This document shows positions 11,240-19,376 of a DNA stretch of 64,000 nt, in pieces (the stretch's first letter is position 1; each line of letters begins with the position of its first letter). Source of the stretch: JAHDHW01 sp965277415 (GTDB lineage: Bacteria; Bacteroidota; Bacteroidia; Chitinophagales; Saprospiraceae); assembly GCA_965277415.1 (NCBI GenBank), contig CBDICS010000087.1, forward strand, positions 1 through 64,000, given 5' to 3'. Under the pieces are notes generated by a model, which worked only from the letters and a program-made list of their open reading frames with translations, was not told the DNA's origin and did no database searches. The position numbers and the translations under genes were made by a program.

Positions 11240-11599
11240 TCGAACTTAGCCTTATTGAGCTCAAAACCTGTCTAAAATAATTTTTGGCTTACAAAATCTT
11301 CTTTTCCGTCCAATCCTATAGTTTTTCGCCTTAACGAAAAGACCAGACTGGTTCTCTGCTAATAATACGCAGAAATGACACCTTGTGGTACATCGTAGGG
11401 TAGAAATCGTGGGATTTGTCAGGAGAACAGGAGAACAGGTGGTCAGAGGGTCAGAGTAGTCAGGGTGGTCAGGTGGTCAGGTGGTCAGGTGGTCAGTATA
11501 TGATGGCTTATTTTTTATAGACAAGATGCATACTGATAATTGGTATTATTTGGAGGGGAGGGATACGCTTGAACAACCTTATTAATTTATATCTTTATA
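11240..11599. other. Intergenic stretch with a short tandem repeat, no gene seen
   Basis: No convincing reading frame on either strand. It carries the 8-bp tandem repeat described separately, and a short stretch at 11409-11428 resembling the right end of the large palindromic repeat. The border between core genes to the left and small accessory genes to the right lies here. Confidence 0.6.
11464..11496. repeat. 8-bp tandem repeat (GTGGTCAG)n
   Basis: Four perfect consecutive copies of GTGGTCAG are seen, preceded at about 11421-11463 by degenerate relatives (GAGAACAG twice, then GGTCAGAGGGTCAGAGTAGTCAGG). Copy number may vary by slipped-strand replication. The unit is not a multiple of three and no gene covers it, so any effect would be on transcription or DNA structure. 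Confidence 0.8.
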
Positions 11600-11737
11600 A
11601 TGATATTAAAAGAATATTTGCCAGCACTTATATTAGAGGAAGAAGATCGAACTAAGTTATTTGAGGAATATCTGGAAGAGATGTGTGGTAGGTTCGATTG
11701 TAAATATATTATTGATGCTTACAGGAAAGATAACTAG
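11600..11737 (+). CDS. Small hypothetical protein, 45 residues
   Basis: ATG to TAG, beginning MILKEYLPALILEEEDRTKL, acidic and probably helical, with two Cys near the C-terminus. No recognisable family. It is the first reading frame of the accessory island. It may be a real small gene or the 5' remnant of a longer one; base composition matches the neighbours. Confidence 0.35.
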   Translation: MILKEYLPALILEEEDRTKLFEEYLEEMCGRFDCKYIIDAYRKDN

Positions 11738-11817
11738 TATTGATGTTTGAATGAATTGAAATTAAATCACAAAGAAAAGTGAGCGTCATATCGAGAGGTG
11801 CGGCTTTTGCTATATTA

Positions 11818-11908
11818 AGAAGCGTACAGTATTTTAAAGAAAATATTCAAACGCATAGATAAAGTTCCTCCTGGTAATAAAAAAAGTTTTAAACCTAAAA
11901 AGAGATAA
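11818..11908 (+). pseudogene. Possible 3' tail of a degraded toxin-like gene
   Basis: A 29-codon open tail (EAYSILKKIFKRIDKVPPG then a basic KKSFKPKKR end) stops directly against the ATG of the next gene (TAA then ATG, no spacer). An in-frame stop precedes it. A second frame just upstream reads VSVISRGAAFAILRS, a phrase vaguely like the RGAAF region of toxin C-termini. The basic tail and direct abutment on an immunity-like gene suggest the end of a polymorphic toxin; this is inference from position. Confidence 0.2.
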
Positions 11909-12310
11909 ATGAATTTTCACATAAGTAACGTTCTCCATCAAATACCTTTTGGTTTTATTGACCCTTCTGATTTAAGGCATAAACTCGCTGATGGGATTAG
12001 AACAGTCATTAAGCCTTCACAAAAGTTTATATCAAAATATGGAGCAACCAATTTAGGAATAACAATTGTTCTGGAAAGAAGAACAAAAGAATTAGAAATA
12101 AAAGGACCAGAATCAGATGAAGAGTTAGTTGAGTATTTTTTGTGGCTTCCTTATAAGAAAATAAAGAATGCTGATAATTATAGAATTGCATATCTTAATT
12201 TTTTGGAAGAAGGTATATTGAAAATACTTGGGAAATATAAATTTGATGTAAAGTTGATTCAAAGCATCTTTTCAAGAATGAGAGATAATGAAAAATCAAT
12301 TAGATACTAA
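11909..12310 (+). CDS. Hypothetical protein, probable immunity-type protein
   Basis: 133 residues, no signal peptide, mixed alpha/beta composition. I do not recognise the family with certainty. Size, cytoplasmic nature, lack of enzymatic motifs and its tight coupling to an immunity-like gene (its TAA overlaps the next ATG by one base) suggest an immunity protein of a polymorphic toxin system. The start at 11909 is the only ATG that gives the full frame and directly follows a stop codon. No cognate toxin is intact in the window. Confidence 0.6.
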   Translation: MNFHISNVLHQIPFGFIDPSDLRHKLADGIRTVIKPSQKFISKYGATNLGITIVLERRTKELEIKGPESDEELVEYFLWLPYKKIKNADNYRIAYLNFLEEGILKILGKYKFDVKLIQSIFSRMRDNEKSIRY

Positions 12311-12765
12311 TGGCAAAAATTAAATTAGGCGATTTGTTCGAACTTAAGACGTCTAAAGGATATGCTTACATTCATTACATTCACAAAAATGATGACCTAG
12401 GTGAACTAATAAGGGTATTACCTAAAATATATAAGAAGAGACCTGTTAACTTTAATGAAATTGTATCTCAGAAAGAAAAGTTCATAGTTTTTTTTCCACT
12501 GTCTGCTGCTACAAGAAAAAAGCTAGTTGAATATATTGGTTTTTACAACTGTGAAAATTATACTATACCTAAATATATGAGAACGGAACACAATGTAAGA
12601 GGTGAGTTTTTAGGCTGGCATATTGTAAATATTGAGACATGGCAAAGAAATCTGGTGAAGAGCCTCACATCAGAACAGAAGAAATTGTCTCCATGGGGAA
12701 TTTGGAACATTAGTCTTTTAAAAGAAAGGATCATCCAAGACTGGAAAATTGAAGATTGGGTTTAG
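12310..12765 (+). CDS. Imm26-like immunity protein
   Basis: 151 residues. The opening IKLGDLFELKTSKGYAYIHY, a central LIRVLPKIYKKRP and FIVFFPLSAATRK resemble the Imm26 family as I remember it; a profile search would be decisive. Such proteins neutralise the nuclease or other toxic C-terminus of contact-dependent polymorphic toxins in the cytoplasm. Its ATG overlaps the preceding stop codon by one base, implying translational coupling. No toxin gene remains beside it, so it looks like an orphan or acquired immunity cassette. Confidence 0.6.
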   Translation: MAKIKLGDLFELKTSKGYAYIHYIHKNDDLGELIRVLPKIYKKRPVNFNEIVSQKEKFIVFFPLSAATRKKLVEYIGFYNCENYTIPKYMRTEHNVRGEFLGWHIVNIETWQRNLVKSLTSEQKKLSPWGIWNISLLKERIIQDWKIEDWV

Positions 12766-12831
12766 CTTACACACCTCCTTCTAATTTAGTATAGTTTTAA
12801 AAATCCACAACAGGTCTAGGTTTGCACCTAC

Positions 12832-14328
12832 CTACTCCACAAAATACATCTCTACCTCTCCCCTATTTTTAATCGGGATCTTGCCGCGAAAGGCACAGGA
12901 AAAATCTTTTTTAACTAATTGGTAGGTCTCCTTCGAGATGTTAATTTTTCCTACTTGGCCTCTGGATTCTAATCGGGCTGCAATATTAACCGTATCGCCC
13001 CAAACGTCAAAGGCAAACTTTTTTGATCCTACGATCCCAGCTACCAAAGGACCTGTGTGAATACCTATTCTGGCTTCAAAATAGGGTTCATTCAACTTTT
13101 CTTTAGCCTTTTTTTCATTCAATAGCCAAGTTTGAATATCCATCGCTGCTCTTAATACATCTAAGGCATGTTCTGTATTTTCTTTAGGCAAACCGGATAC
13201 ACACATATAAGCATCGCCAATTGTTTTGATTTTTTCTAAGTGGTATTTTTCGATTATTTGATCAAATTTTTTAAAATAATAATCCAACATCTTCACCAAT
13301 ACTTCTGGACTTAGTCGTTTGGCGATACTACTAAAGTTTTTAAAATCGGAGAAAAAAACAGTGGCATTTTCATACCGTTTAGCTTTTGCGATACCATTTG
13401 TTTTTAATTCATCTGCAACTATAGCAGGCAAAATATTGAGCAGTAATTTATCAGACTTCTTTCGCTCTGTTTCTATAATTTTGTTCTTGGTAGCTAGAAC
13501 GGTATTTAGTTTTTTGGTTTCTAGAAACCGGACAAATACACCAATACAGATCAATGCAATAATACCTGCAAGTGCTAGAAATAAATTGCGTTGACTCCTT
13601 TGCAATTCGGTTTTACTTTTTTCAAATTGTAGTTGAGCAGTTTGTTCGGCAAGCAGCATTTCATTCTGAGCCAAAATCATAGAATCCATTGCTTGCTTAA
13701 ATCGTAGAGAGTCTACCTGACTTTTTTGAAGACTTATCAACAGTTTACTCTCCAGTTGAGCTTGGCTTAAAGATTGGATTTCTTGTCTTAAAAATTGTTG
13801 TTGAACATTTAGTTCTTTTAGAGTAGATGATAAATTTTGAGTTTCCGCTTCCAACTGTCCTTTTTCCTCATTCGTTTCGATGGATTGATTGATTTCTCTG
13901 ATCTGTAAATCATAATTGGCTACCTTTTCTGTCTCTTTATTCACTTCCGCCAGCCATTTTAATCGCTCTAATAATTCTAAGCGTAACTGTCGATCATCGA
14001 TTGAAGCAGATAGCAGCAAACTTTGTTCTAATTTTTTTCTGGCTTTTTTTCGATTTGCTTTTAGCCTTCTAGTCTTTCCCAAAAGAGCAAGGGCTTCTTT
14101 TTGTAATGCGATGGCCATCCACTTTTTACTTCCTTCTTTTTCAGCTAATAAAAAAGCGCTATTGGCTTGAATTTCTGCTTTATCAAACGCTTCTTTTTGA
14201 TAGAAATGCGTACTGTTTTCAATATAAGTTTTAATCTTTTGGATATTGTTATTTTGAGCATTTAGACTCAGGCAAAACGCGGTGAGTAACAATAATAAGC
14301 AACCTCTCTTTAATAGGAAAAATAGCAT
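12832..14328 (-). CDS. Membrane-anchored class III adenylate cyclase
   Basis: 498 residues. N-terminal signal or anchor (LLLLTAFCLSLNAQ), a helical TPR-like and coiled-coil region to about residue 245, one membrane helix (LFLALAGIIALICIGVFV), and a cytoplasmic class III cyclase domain at about 320-495. Metal-binding Asp are seen in FFSDFKNF and TIGDAYM. The purine-specifying Lys in EKIKTIGD and Asp in FDVWGDTVNIAAR, together with the Asn and Arg of the latter motif, fit ATP to cAMP conversion rather than cGMP. The periplasmic helical part probably senses a signal and dimerises through the coiled coil. Monocistronic by spacing. Confidence 0.9.
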   Translation of the reverse strand: MLFFLLKRGCLLLLLTAFCLSLNAQNNNIQKIKTYIENSTHFYQKEAFDKAEIQANSAFLLAEKEGSKKWMAIALQKEALALLGKTRRLKANRKKARKKLEQSLLLSASIDDRQLRLELLERLKWLAEVNKETEKVANYDLQIREINQSIETNEEKGQLEAETQNLSSTLKELNVQQQFLRQEIQSLSQAQLESKLLISLQKSQVDSLRFKQAMDSMILAQNEMLLAEQTAQLQFEKSKTELQRSQRNLFLALAGIIALICIGVFVRFLETKKLNTVLATKNKIIETERKKSDKLLLNILPAIVADELKTNGIAKAKRYENATVFFSDFKNFSSIAKRLSPEVLVKMLDYYFKKFDQIIEKYHLEKIKTIGDAYMCVSGLPKENTEHALDVLRAAMDIQTWLLNEKKAKEKLNEPYFEARIGIHTGPLVAGIVGSKKFAFDVWGDTVNIAARLESRGQVGKINISKETYQLVKKDFSCAFRGKIPIKNRGEVEMYFVE

Positions 14329-14369
14329 TTTTTATTATTTCGTTATTTCAGCAAGCTATATACCTAAAA

Positions 14370-14461
14370 CGAAGTGGTTTGAGAAAACCCCAAATTACTC
14401 ATTACAGTATATACTCTAATGAAGTACATTTCTTTTTCCAAACTACTTCGGTCAGTATAAA
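14370..14461. repeat. Short palindromic element related to 22329-22373
   Basis: CGAAGTGGTTTG at the left pairs with CAAACTACTTCG at the right (one G-T), followed by GTCAGTATAAA. The same ends, with a shorter middle, occur at 22329-22373 downstream of the peroxidase gene, including the trailing GGTCAATATAAA. A small dispersed palindrome family is inferred. Confidence 0.55.
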
Positions 14462-14467
14462 ATTCAT

Positions 14468-14501
14468 AAACAGGTGTTCAAAATACATTGAACACCTGTT
14501 T
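14468..14501 (-). terminator. Strong hairpin downstream of the Ig-repeat protein gene
   Basis: A perfect 14-bp stem (AAACAGGTGTTCAA / TTGAACACCTGTTT) with a 6-base loop lies 63 bases beyond the stop codon of the minus-strand gene ending at 14564. It is flanked by a T-rich run on the plus strand, so it could act in both directions. Confidence 0.75.
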
Positions 14502-14563
14502 AATTTTTTTGAAGATAATCAATTAATAGAGTTTATTCAAATAAAACAAATCTCTATTCGATC

Positions 14564-17500
14564 TTATTCTCCTCCTCCTCTCCTACTTACTGGGCCTTTA
14601 TTTCCATTATTACCATTTTCAAGGTGGCTATTTCTAGAACTGGTTCCTCCAGTCCCCACACCGTTTCCAAATTGTATACTTCTATTCGCACTATCACTAC
14701 CATCTTTATTGGTAGCTTTAATTTCAAAAGTATTGTTTCCTTTTTTCAAAGTAAGTGTCACTTGTAAATCGCCAGTCCTTTTATTGAAAGAAAAATTATT
14801 GATTTTCTTTCCATTAAACGTAAAGGTAATTGCTCTTTTTGAATTAATATTATCCAATTTTGCAATGACTGTACTCTTTGCTTTATTTGGATCAAAAGGA
14901 TCTACCGTTGGATTACTCACTGAAACAATCGTTACTTTCGGAGGATTCTTTTCTACGGCAGCGACTCTTTTCAAAGTAACAGAAGATTGCTTCATATCTT
15001 TACCTGCTTCATTTGTTCCTTCTATAGAGAAGGTATTTAATCCATCTTTCAAATTAACGGTAGCTGTTACAACTTTAGTTTTTGTATTAAAACTAACCTT
15101 AGATACTGCTCGTCCATTTAGTAATAAACGAATGTTTCTTTTGCTTGTGACATTTTTAGCAACCGCTTTTATCGTAAACTTCCCTGTTTTTGTTGTTCCT
15201 CCAGGGTTCGCTGGATTTGTAAATTGAACAACTGGCTTTGGTGTATTTACGACCGGTGTATATATCACTGAGATACTCGCTTCATCTCTTCCTGCATTAT
15301 TACTAGCACTGATTCTAACTGTAGATCTTCCTTTTTTCAAAGTTATAGTAGCCGTCAGTTTTCCTTTTGAATATTCAAAATTTTGTGATTTCCCATTTAC
15401 TTTCATTGTTACTTTTCGCTTACTATCTACATTCGTAATATTAGCTGTAAGCTGTACTTTTGCTTGCTCAAAGGTTTCATTATTCTTAGGCGAAGTAATA
15501 CTAACTGTTGGCGGAATTTCAATTTGCGCTTGCTTATAAGTAAGCACTACTCGATCTTCATCTTCGCCATCAGCATTTCGAGCTTTTACGGTTATCGTAT
15601 TTTTTCCTTGGACTAATTTCGCCTCCGCAATAAAAGTACCTGCCTGGTAATTAAAAGCATTCGAACGTTTTCCATTGATCGTAAAAATAATTTCGCTTCT
15701 ATTTGTGATGTACTTTATCGTAGCTTGAACCTTCGTCGTTGCTTTCTCAGTAACTGAATTATTCTTCGGCTTAGTAATATTTACCTCCGGCGTCTTAGGC
15801 TTTGGTGCTTCATAAAAAACAGTTACTCGATCTTCAGCTATTCCGCCATCTGTTGTTGCTGTTACAAGGATACTATTCGTTCCTGCTCTGATATTTAAGG
15901 TCGCAACGACTTCGTTTTTAACGATATTAAAATTGCTTATTGTTCGTCCATTTACCCTAACAGAAATTTCTCTTTTTTCTTTTACATTCGTAATAGCTGC
16001 AACCAATGAAACCTTCGTCGTACTCACTTTTGCATTATTCAATGGCTTCTTAATATCCACTGTTGGAGCTTTAGGTACAGAAGGCGCATATCGGATACTC
16101 ACACTCGCTTCATCAGAACCTGCATCATTAGAACCTACTACTCTTATAATATTTCTTCCGCGATCTAATTTAAGATCAGCTTTAATTTCCTTGCTTGTAG
16201 TGTTAAAAGAAAAGTTGCTAATATTTCTTCCATTCAAGAACACATCTATATCGTTTTTAGCTGCTACATTTATAGCCTTTGCAATTAATTCTACACGCTG
16301 CGTAGAAGTTGTACTGCTGTTTCTAGGCTGCTGAATACTAACATTAGGTGGTCTCGTTATCTGAATTTCCTGATAAGTAATATTAACCTGATCATTGTCT
16401 GATCCATCATTATTTCTTGCTTCAATAAATACAGTATTATTTCCTTGAGTCAATGTTATATTAGCTGAAACAGTATTACTAAATTTATCATAAGTAAAGC
16501 CAAAGTATCTATTTCCATTTACTTCAAAAGTAATATCATTCTTGTTCGATACATTTAGAACAGTTGCTTTAACTACTGCTTCTGGCTTAGTAAACTTCTG
16601 ATTATTACTAGGCTGAGTAATAGTAACTACTGGAGGCTTCTCTTCACTTTCTTGTGTATTACAACCTTGAGTTGTCGTAATAGCTTCGTCAGAACCGGCA
16701 GCATTAGTAGCTCTAATTCTAATCTGATTCGTCCCTTGTACTAATCTTACTGTTGCTCTAAACACTTGCGTATTACTATTAAAGTCATAGTCGACAAAAT
16801 GTTGTCCATTGACATATACATCAATATCATTTCTGTCTTCAATATTTAATATTGTCGCAATGACCGTGCTTCTACAATTGTCTGGATCAAAAGGATCGAC
16901 AGTTGGTTGACTAGTAGATGTTATCGTGACGACTGGTCTTTCAATAGGTTCAACCTCTTCTTCCCAAAGAATGACTACACTATCTTCATCCTGACCAGCC
17001 TCATTAGTTGCCGTAATGACAACAACAGTTTTTGGCTTATCAACATTTACAGTAGCATAAAAAACATTGTTCGAAAAAGTAAAATCATAACTTTCGTAAC
17101 CATCAATGGTATATCGAATATCTTGTTTGTCTTCAATATTATATACCTTAGCCTCAATAGTTACATTAGAATTACTAGTCGCATAAGGATCAACAGAAGG
17201 CTTGGTAATATCTACAGATGGTGGTCTGTTAGAAATATTATCTTCCAAAATGATTGTTGTTTCATCCGATGCAAAACCATCTTGATTATTAGCTCCAATT
17301 CTTATCGTATTTCTTCCTTCACGTAGATCCACTCTTGCATTCAATCGGCCATTTCTAAAATCAAAATCTCTAGTCTCTCGTCCGTTCACTATTACTTCAA
17401 TATCTCTTTTATTAGAAACATTTCGTAAATCAGCTTTTACATCAAATCGGTTTTGATCTGTTCTATAATCCTCATAAGGAGGATTAGTAATATCTACTGT

Positions 17501-18655
17501 AGGATAATCAGGTCTGGTATCAATAATTGGTTCTTGATAGAAAATATTTACTACATCACTATCTGAGCCAGCATTATTAGTTGCAGTAATCACTACTTCA
17601 TTATTTCCTGGACGCAAATTGATAAAGCTCTTGAAATCTTTCTTTTTAAAATTAAAAGTTTCTCTATATCCATTCACTGTAAACTGAATATCCATTGCAC
17701 TAGAAATATTTTTCACAGTAGCTCTGACATCAAAAGTTGAACTTCGAGTCGTATGTGGACTAAGACTCGGATTAGTAATATCAACGATTGGTGCTTGGAG
17801 TTTTTTAGAATTATCATTAATAATCCATCTCATATGGAGATTCGTATAGTGATGAATATCATCCTCAGGAGTAAACGTATTATTATTCTCCCATTGGTGT
17901 CCATCAAATAGATCCGTTTTGGTAAACGTTACTTTATGTCCTAGACCCATTGAAAATTTAGGTGTGAATTGGTAACCTAATTCTACGCCCAATGCAGGCA
18001 TAATTTTCAGTTTCCCGGCTCCATTCACTTCCGTTTCATATCGGCCATCAAGTATTGAAGTGTTCAATTGCTTTTTAATAAACGATACAGAACTCAAGGT
18101 ATCAATACCTAAATAAGCATCAGAATACAAACCTGCGCTATTAGCTTGATCTGTCGTAACTCTATACCAATCAAGACCAATACCTCCAAATAAGGAGAGA
18201 TTTACATTGGTCTTTTCTCTTAGCTTATTAAAATTAATAACGCCTTCGATACCCAATTCAGCATGGTCTGTTTTATTGTTTTGAAACACAAAACCAGGTC
18301 CACCAGCTTCTTTTGTGTAATTAAGGTTTAGATTACCATTCAATGCATCATTGTCCAAGATGCCATAAGAACGGTTGTAATCTTGTCCTTTTGTCTGAGA
18401 ATAAAGGGCTCGACCTCGAACGTCGAATGAAAATAATGCACCTGGTTGATAGTAAAGGTTTTTACCTAAAGTCAATCCAAGTCCATAACCATCAAGAGTT
18501 GTAGGAATGTCACCTTCTTGAAAAGCAACTCCGCCATTGATACCAAAAATGTAGTAACCAGGCGTTCTTTCATAAGTAGAAACTTGAGCTCCAGCGGTTG
18601 ATACAAAAAACATAGCCGCGAGCAGGGTACAGATATAACAGATTTTCTCTTTCAT
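14564..18655 (-). CDS. Outer-membrane beta-barrel protein with 11 Ig-like repeats
   Basis: 1363 residues. Signal peptide (LLAAMFFVSTAGAQ), then about 255 residues with the pattern of an outer-membrane barrel (GYYIFGINGGVAFQEGD, LGVELGYQFTPKFSMGLG). The remainder is 11 tandem repeats of 85-100 residues, each starting near 'PxVDITxP' and containing 'INFTVNG' then 'GNNTIxIxATNxxGSDxD'; this is an Ig-like, cadherin-like beta-sandwich pattern. The tail (SRNSHLENGNNGNK to GGGE) is low complexity. No OmpA domain or T9SS signal is visible. A barrel anchor carrying a long stalk of beta-sandwiches suggests a structural or adhesive role; whether repeats face outward or the periplasm cannot be told. A hairpin terminator follows it. 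Confidence 0.8.
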   Translation of the reverse strand: MKEKICYICTLLAAMFFVSTAGAQVSTYERTPGYYIFGINGGVAFQEGDIPTTLDGYGLGLTLGKNLYYQPGALFSFDVRGRALYSQTKGQDYNRSYGILDNDALNGNLNLNYTKEAGGPGFVFQNNKTDHAELGIEGVINFNKLREKTNVNLSLFGGIGLDWYRVTTDQANSAGLYSDAYLGIDTLSSVSFIKKQLNTSILDGRYETEVNGAGKLKIMPALGVELGYQFTPKFSMGLGHKVTFTKTDLFDGHQWENNNTFTPEDDIHHYTNLHMRWIINDNSKKLQAPIVDITNPSLSPHTTRSSTFDVRATVKNISSAMDIQFTVNGYRETFNFKKKDFKSFINLRPGNNEVVITATNNAGSDSDVVNIFYQEPIIDTRPDYPTVDITNPPYEDYRTDQNRFDVKADLRNVSNKRDIEVIVNGRETRDFDFRNGRLNARVDLREGRNTIRIGANNQDGFASDETTIILEDNISNRPPSVDITKPSVDPYATSNSNVTIEAKVYNIEDKQDIRYTIDGYESYDFTFSNNVFYATVNVDKPKTVVVITATNEAGQDEDSVVILWEEEVEPIERPVVTITSTSQPTVDPFDPDNCRSTVIATILNIEDRNDIDVYVNGQHFVDYDFNSNTQVFRATVRLVQGTNQIRIRATNAAGSDEAITTTQGCNTQESEEKPPVVTITQPSNNQKFTKPEAVVKATVLNVSNKNDITFEVNGNRYFGFTYDKFSNTVSANITLTQGNNTVFIEARNNDGSDNDQVNITYQEIQITRPPNVSIQQPRNSSTTSTQRVELIAKAINVAAKNDIDVFLNGRNISNFSFNTTSKEIKADLKLDRGRNIIRVVGSNDAGSDEASVSIRYAPSVPKAPTVDIKKPLNNAKVSTTKVSLVAAITNVKEKREISVRVNGRTISNFNIVKNEVVATLNIRAGTNSILVTATTDGGIAEDRVTVFYEAPKPKTPEVNITKPKNNSVTEKATTKVQATIKYITNRSEIIFTINGKRSNAFNYQAGTFIAEAKLVQGKNTITVKARNADGEDEDRVVLTYKQAQIEIPPTVSITSPKNNETFEQAKVQLTANITNVDSKRKVTMKVNGKSQNFEYSKGKLTATITLKKGRSTVRISASNNAGRDEASISVIYTPVVNTPKPVVQFTNPANPGGTTKTGKFTIKAVAKNVTSKRNIRLLLNGRAVSKVSFNTKTKVVTATVNLKDGLNTFSIEGTNEAGKDMKQSSVTLKRVAAVEKNPPKVTIVSVSNPTVDPFDPNKAKSTVIAKLDNINSKRAITFTFNGKKINNFSFNKRTGDLQVTLTLKKGNNTFEIKATNKDGSDSANRSIQFGNGVGTGGTSSRNSHLENGNNGNKGPVSRRGGGE

Positions 18656-19376
18656 AGCCTAGGATTGTAAAGGTTATTTAATAATATTTTTTTTAGGCTA
18701 AGAGTGATTCTCAAAATTTGGTTTTTAAAAATTCAATTTCAGGAGCCACTCTTTTGTGTAAATAATGAATTCAATCGGGGTTTAATGCTTTGACTCTCGA
18801 ATTGTCCAAAAATTTAATGCCATCGACCGCTTCATCTAACATCCAGTATCATTTTTTTAAGATTTAGAAAAACAAAAAACAGCATCAAACAATATAGTTT
18901 CAGAAACAGTTATTCACACGAGGCATATAACTCGTTAATAATCAATTTTTTACAAATAAACATTTCAATACAACTAAAGTAATACAAAGTCCTACTTTAG
19001 GATACATAAATGTTAAAATTATGTTTCAAATGAAGCTTGTTTAACAGATTTTTAAACATCATGTTAAAAAGATTAAATAAAACAAGTCTAAACAATGAGC
19101 TTGTTCAATGCAAATACCATAACTAGATAAGATTCTACTGCAAACTATCTTGAAAATATGTATCTTTACCCTTCCAAAACCCTCTTTTAATATCTAAATC
19201 TATTTACATTAATACCTTTCATTCAGAAAGATGTTAATAATCAATCCATAGATATTACCTCCCAAAATCGATTTAAAGAATTAAGTACTTGGACTAAAGT
19301 ATATACAATTTATTTTTACGTCCACTTATTCAAATTTAAATCACTTGTTTTAAATCAATGAACATAACACTTTGAA
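18656..19376. other. Divergent intergenic region, no gene seen
   Basis: About 720 bases between divergently transcribed genes. AT-rich, with many stops in all frames. No tRNA, no clear hairpin and no perfect -7 box were found; TATCTTTA at about 19161 is one base off. It presumably holds both promoters. Confidence 0.5.

Noticed and set aside
11409..11428. Possible fourth copy of the large palindrome
   Set aside because: Only about 20 bases match the right end; there is no left end or inner arm.
12310..12765. Alternative naming of the protein as a toxin
   Set aside because: Features match an immunity family and there are no nuclease or transferase motifs.
14379..15227. 282-codon plus-strand reading frame
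   Set aside because: Lies opposite the Ig-repeat gene; a shadow of its repetitive coding, with a low-complexity product and no plausible family.
19085..19105. GAGCTTGTT phrase as another MITE end
   Set aside because: Only a partial match with no inverted partner.
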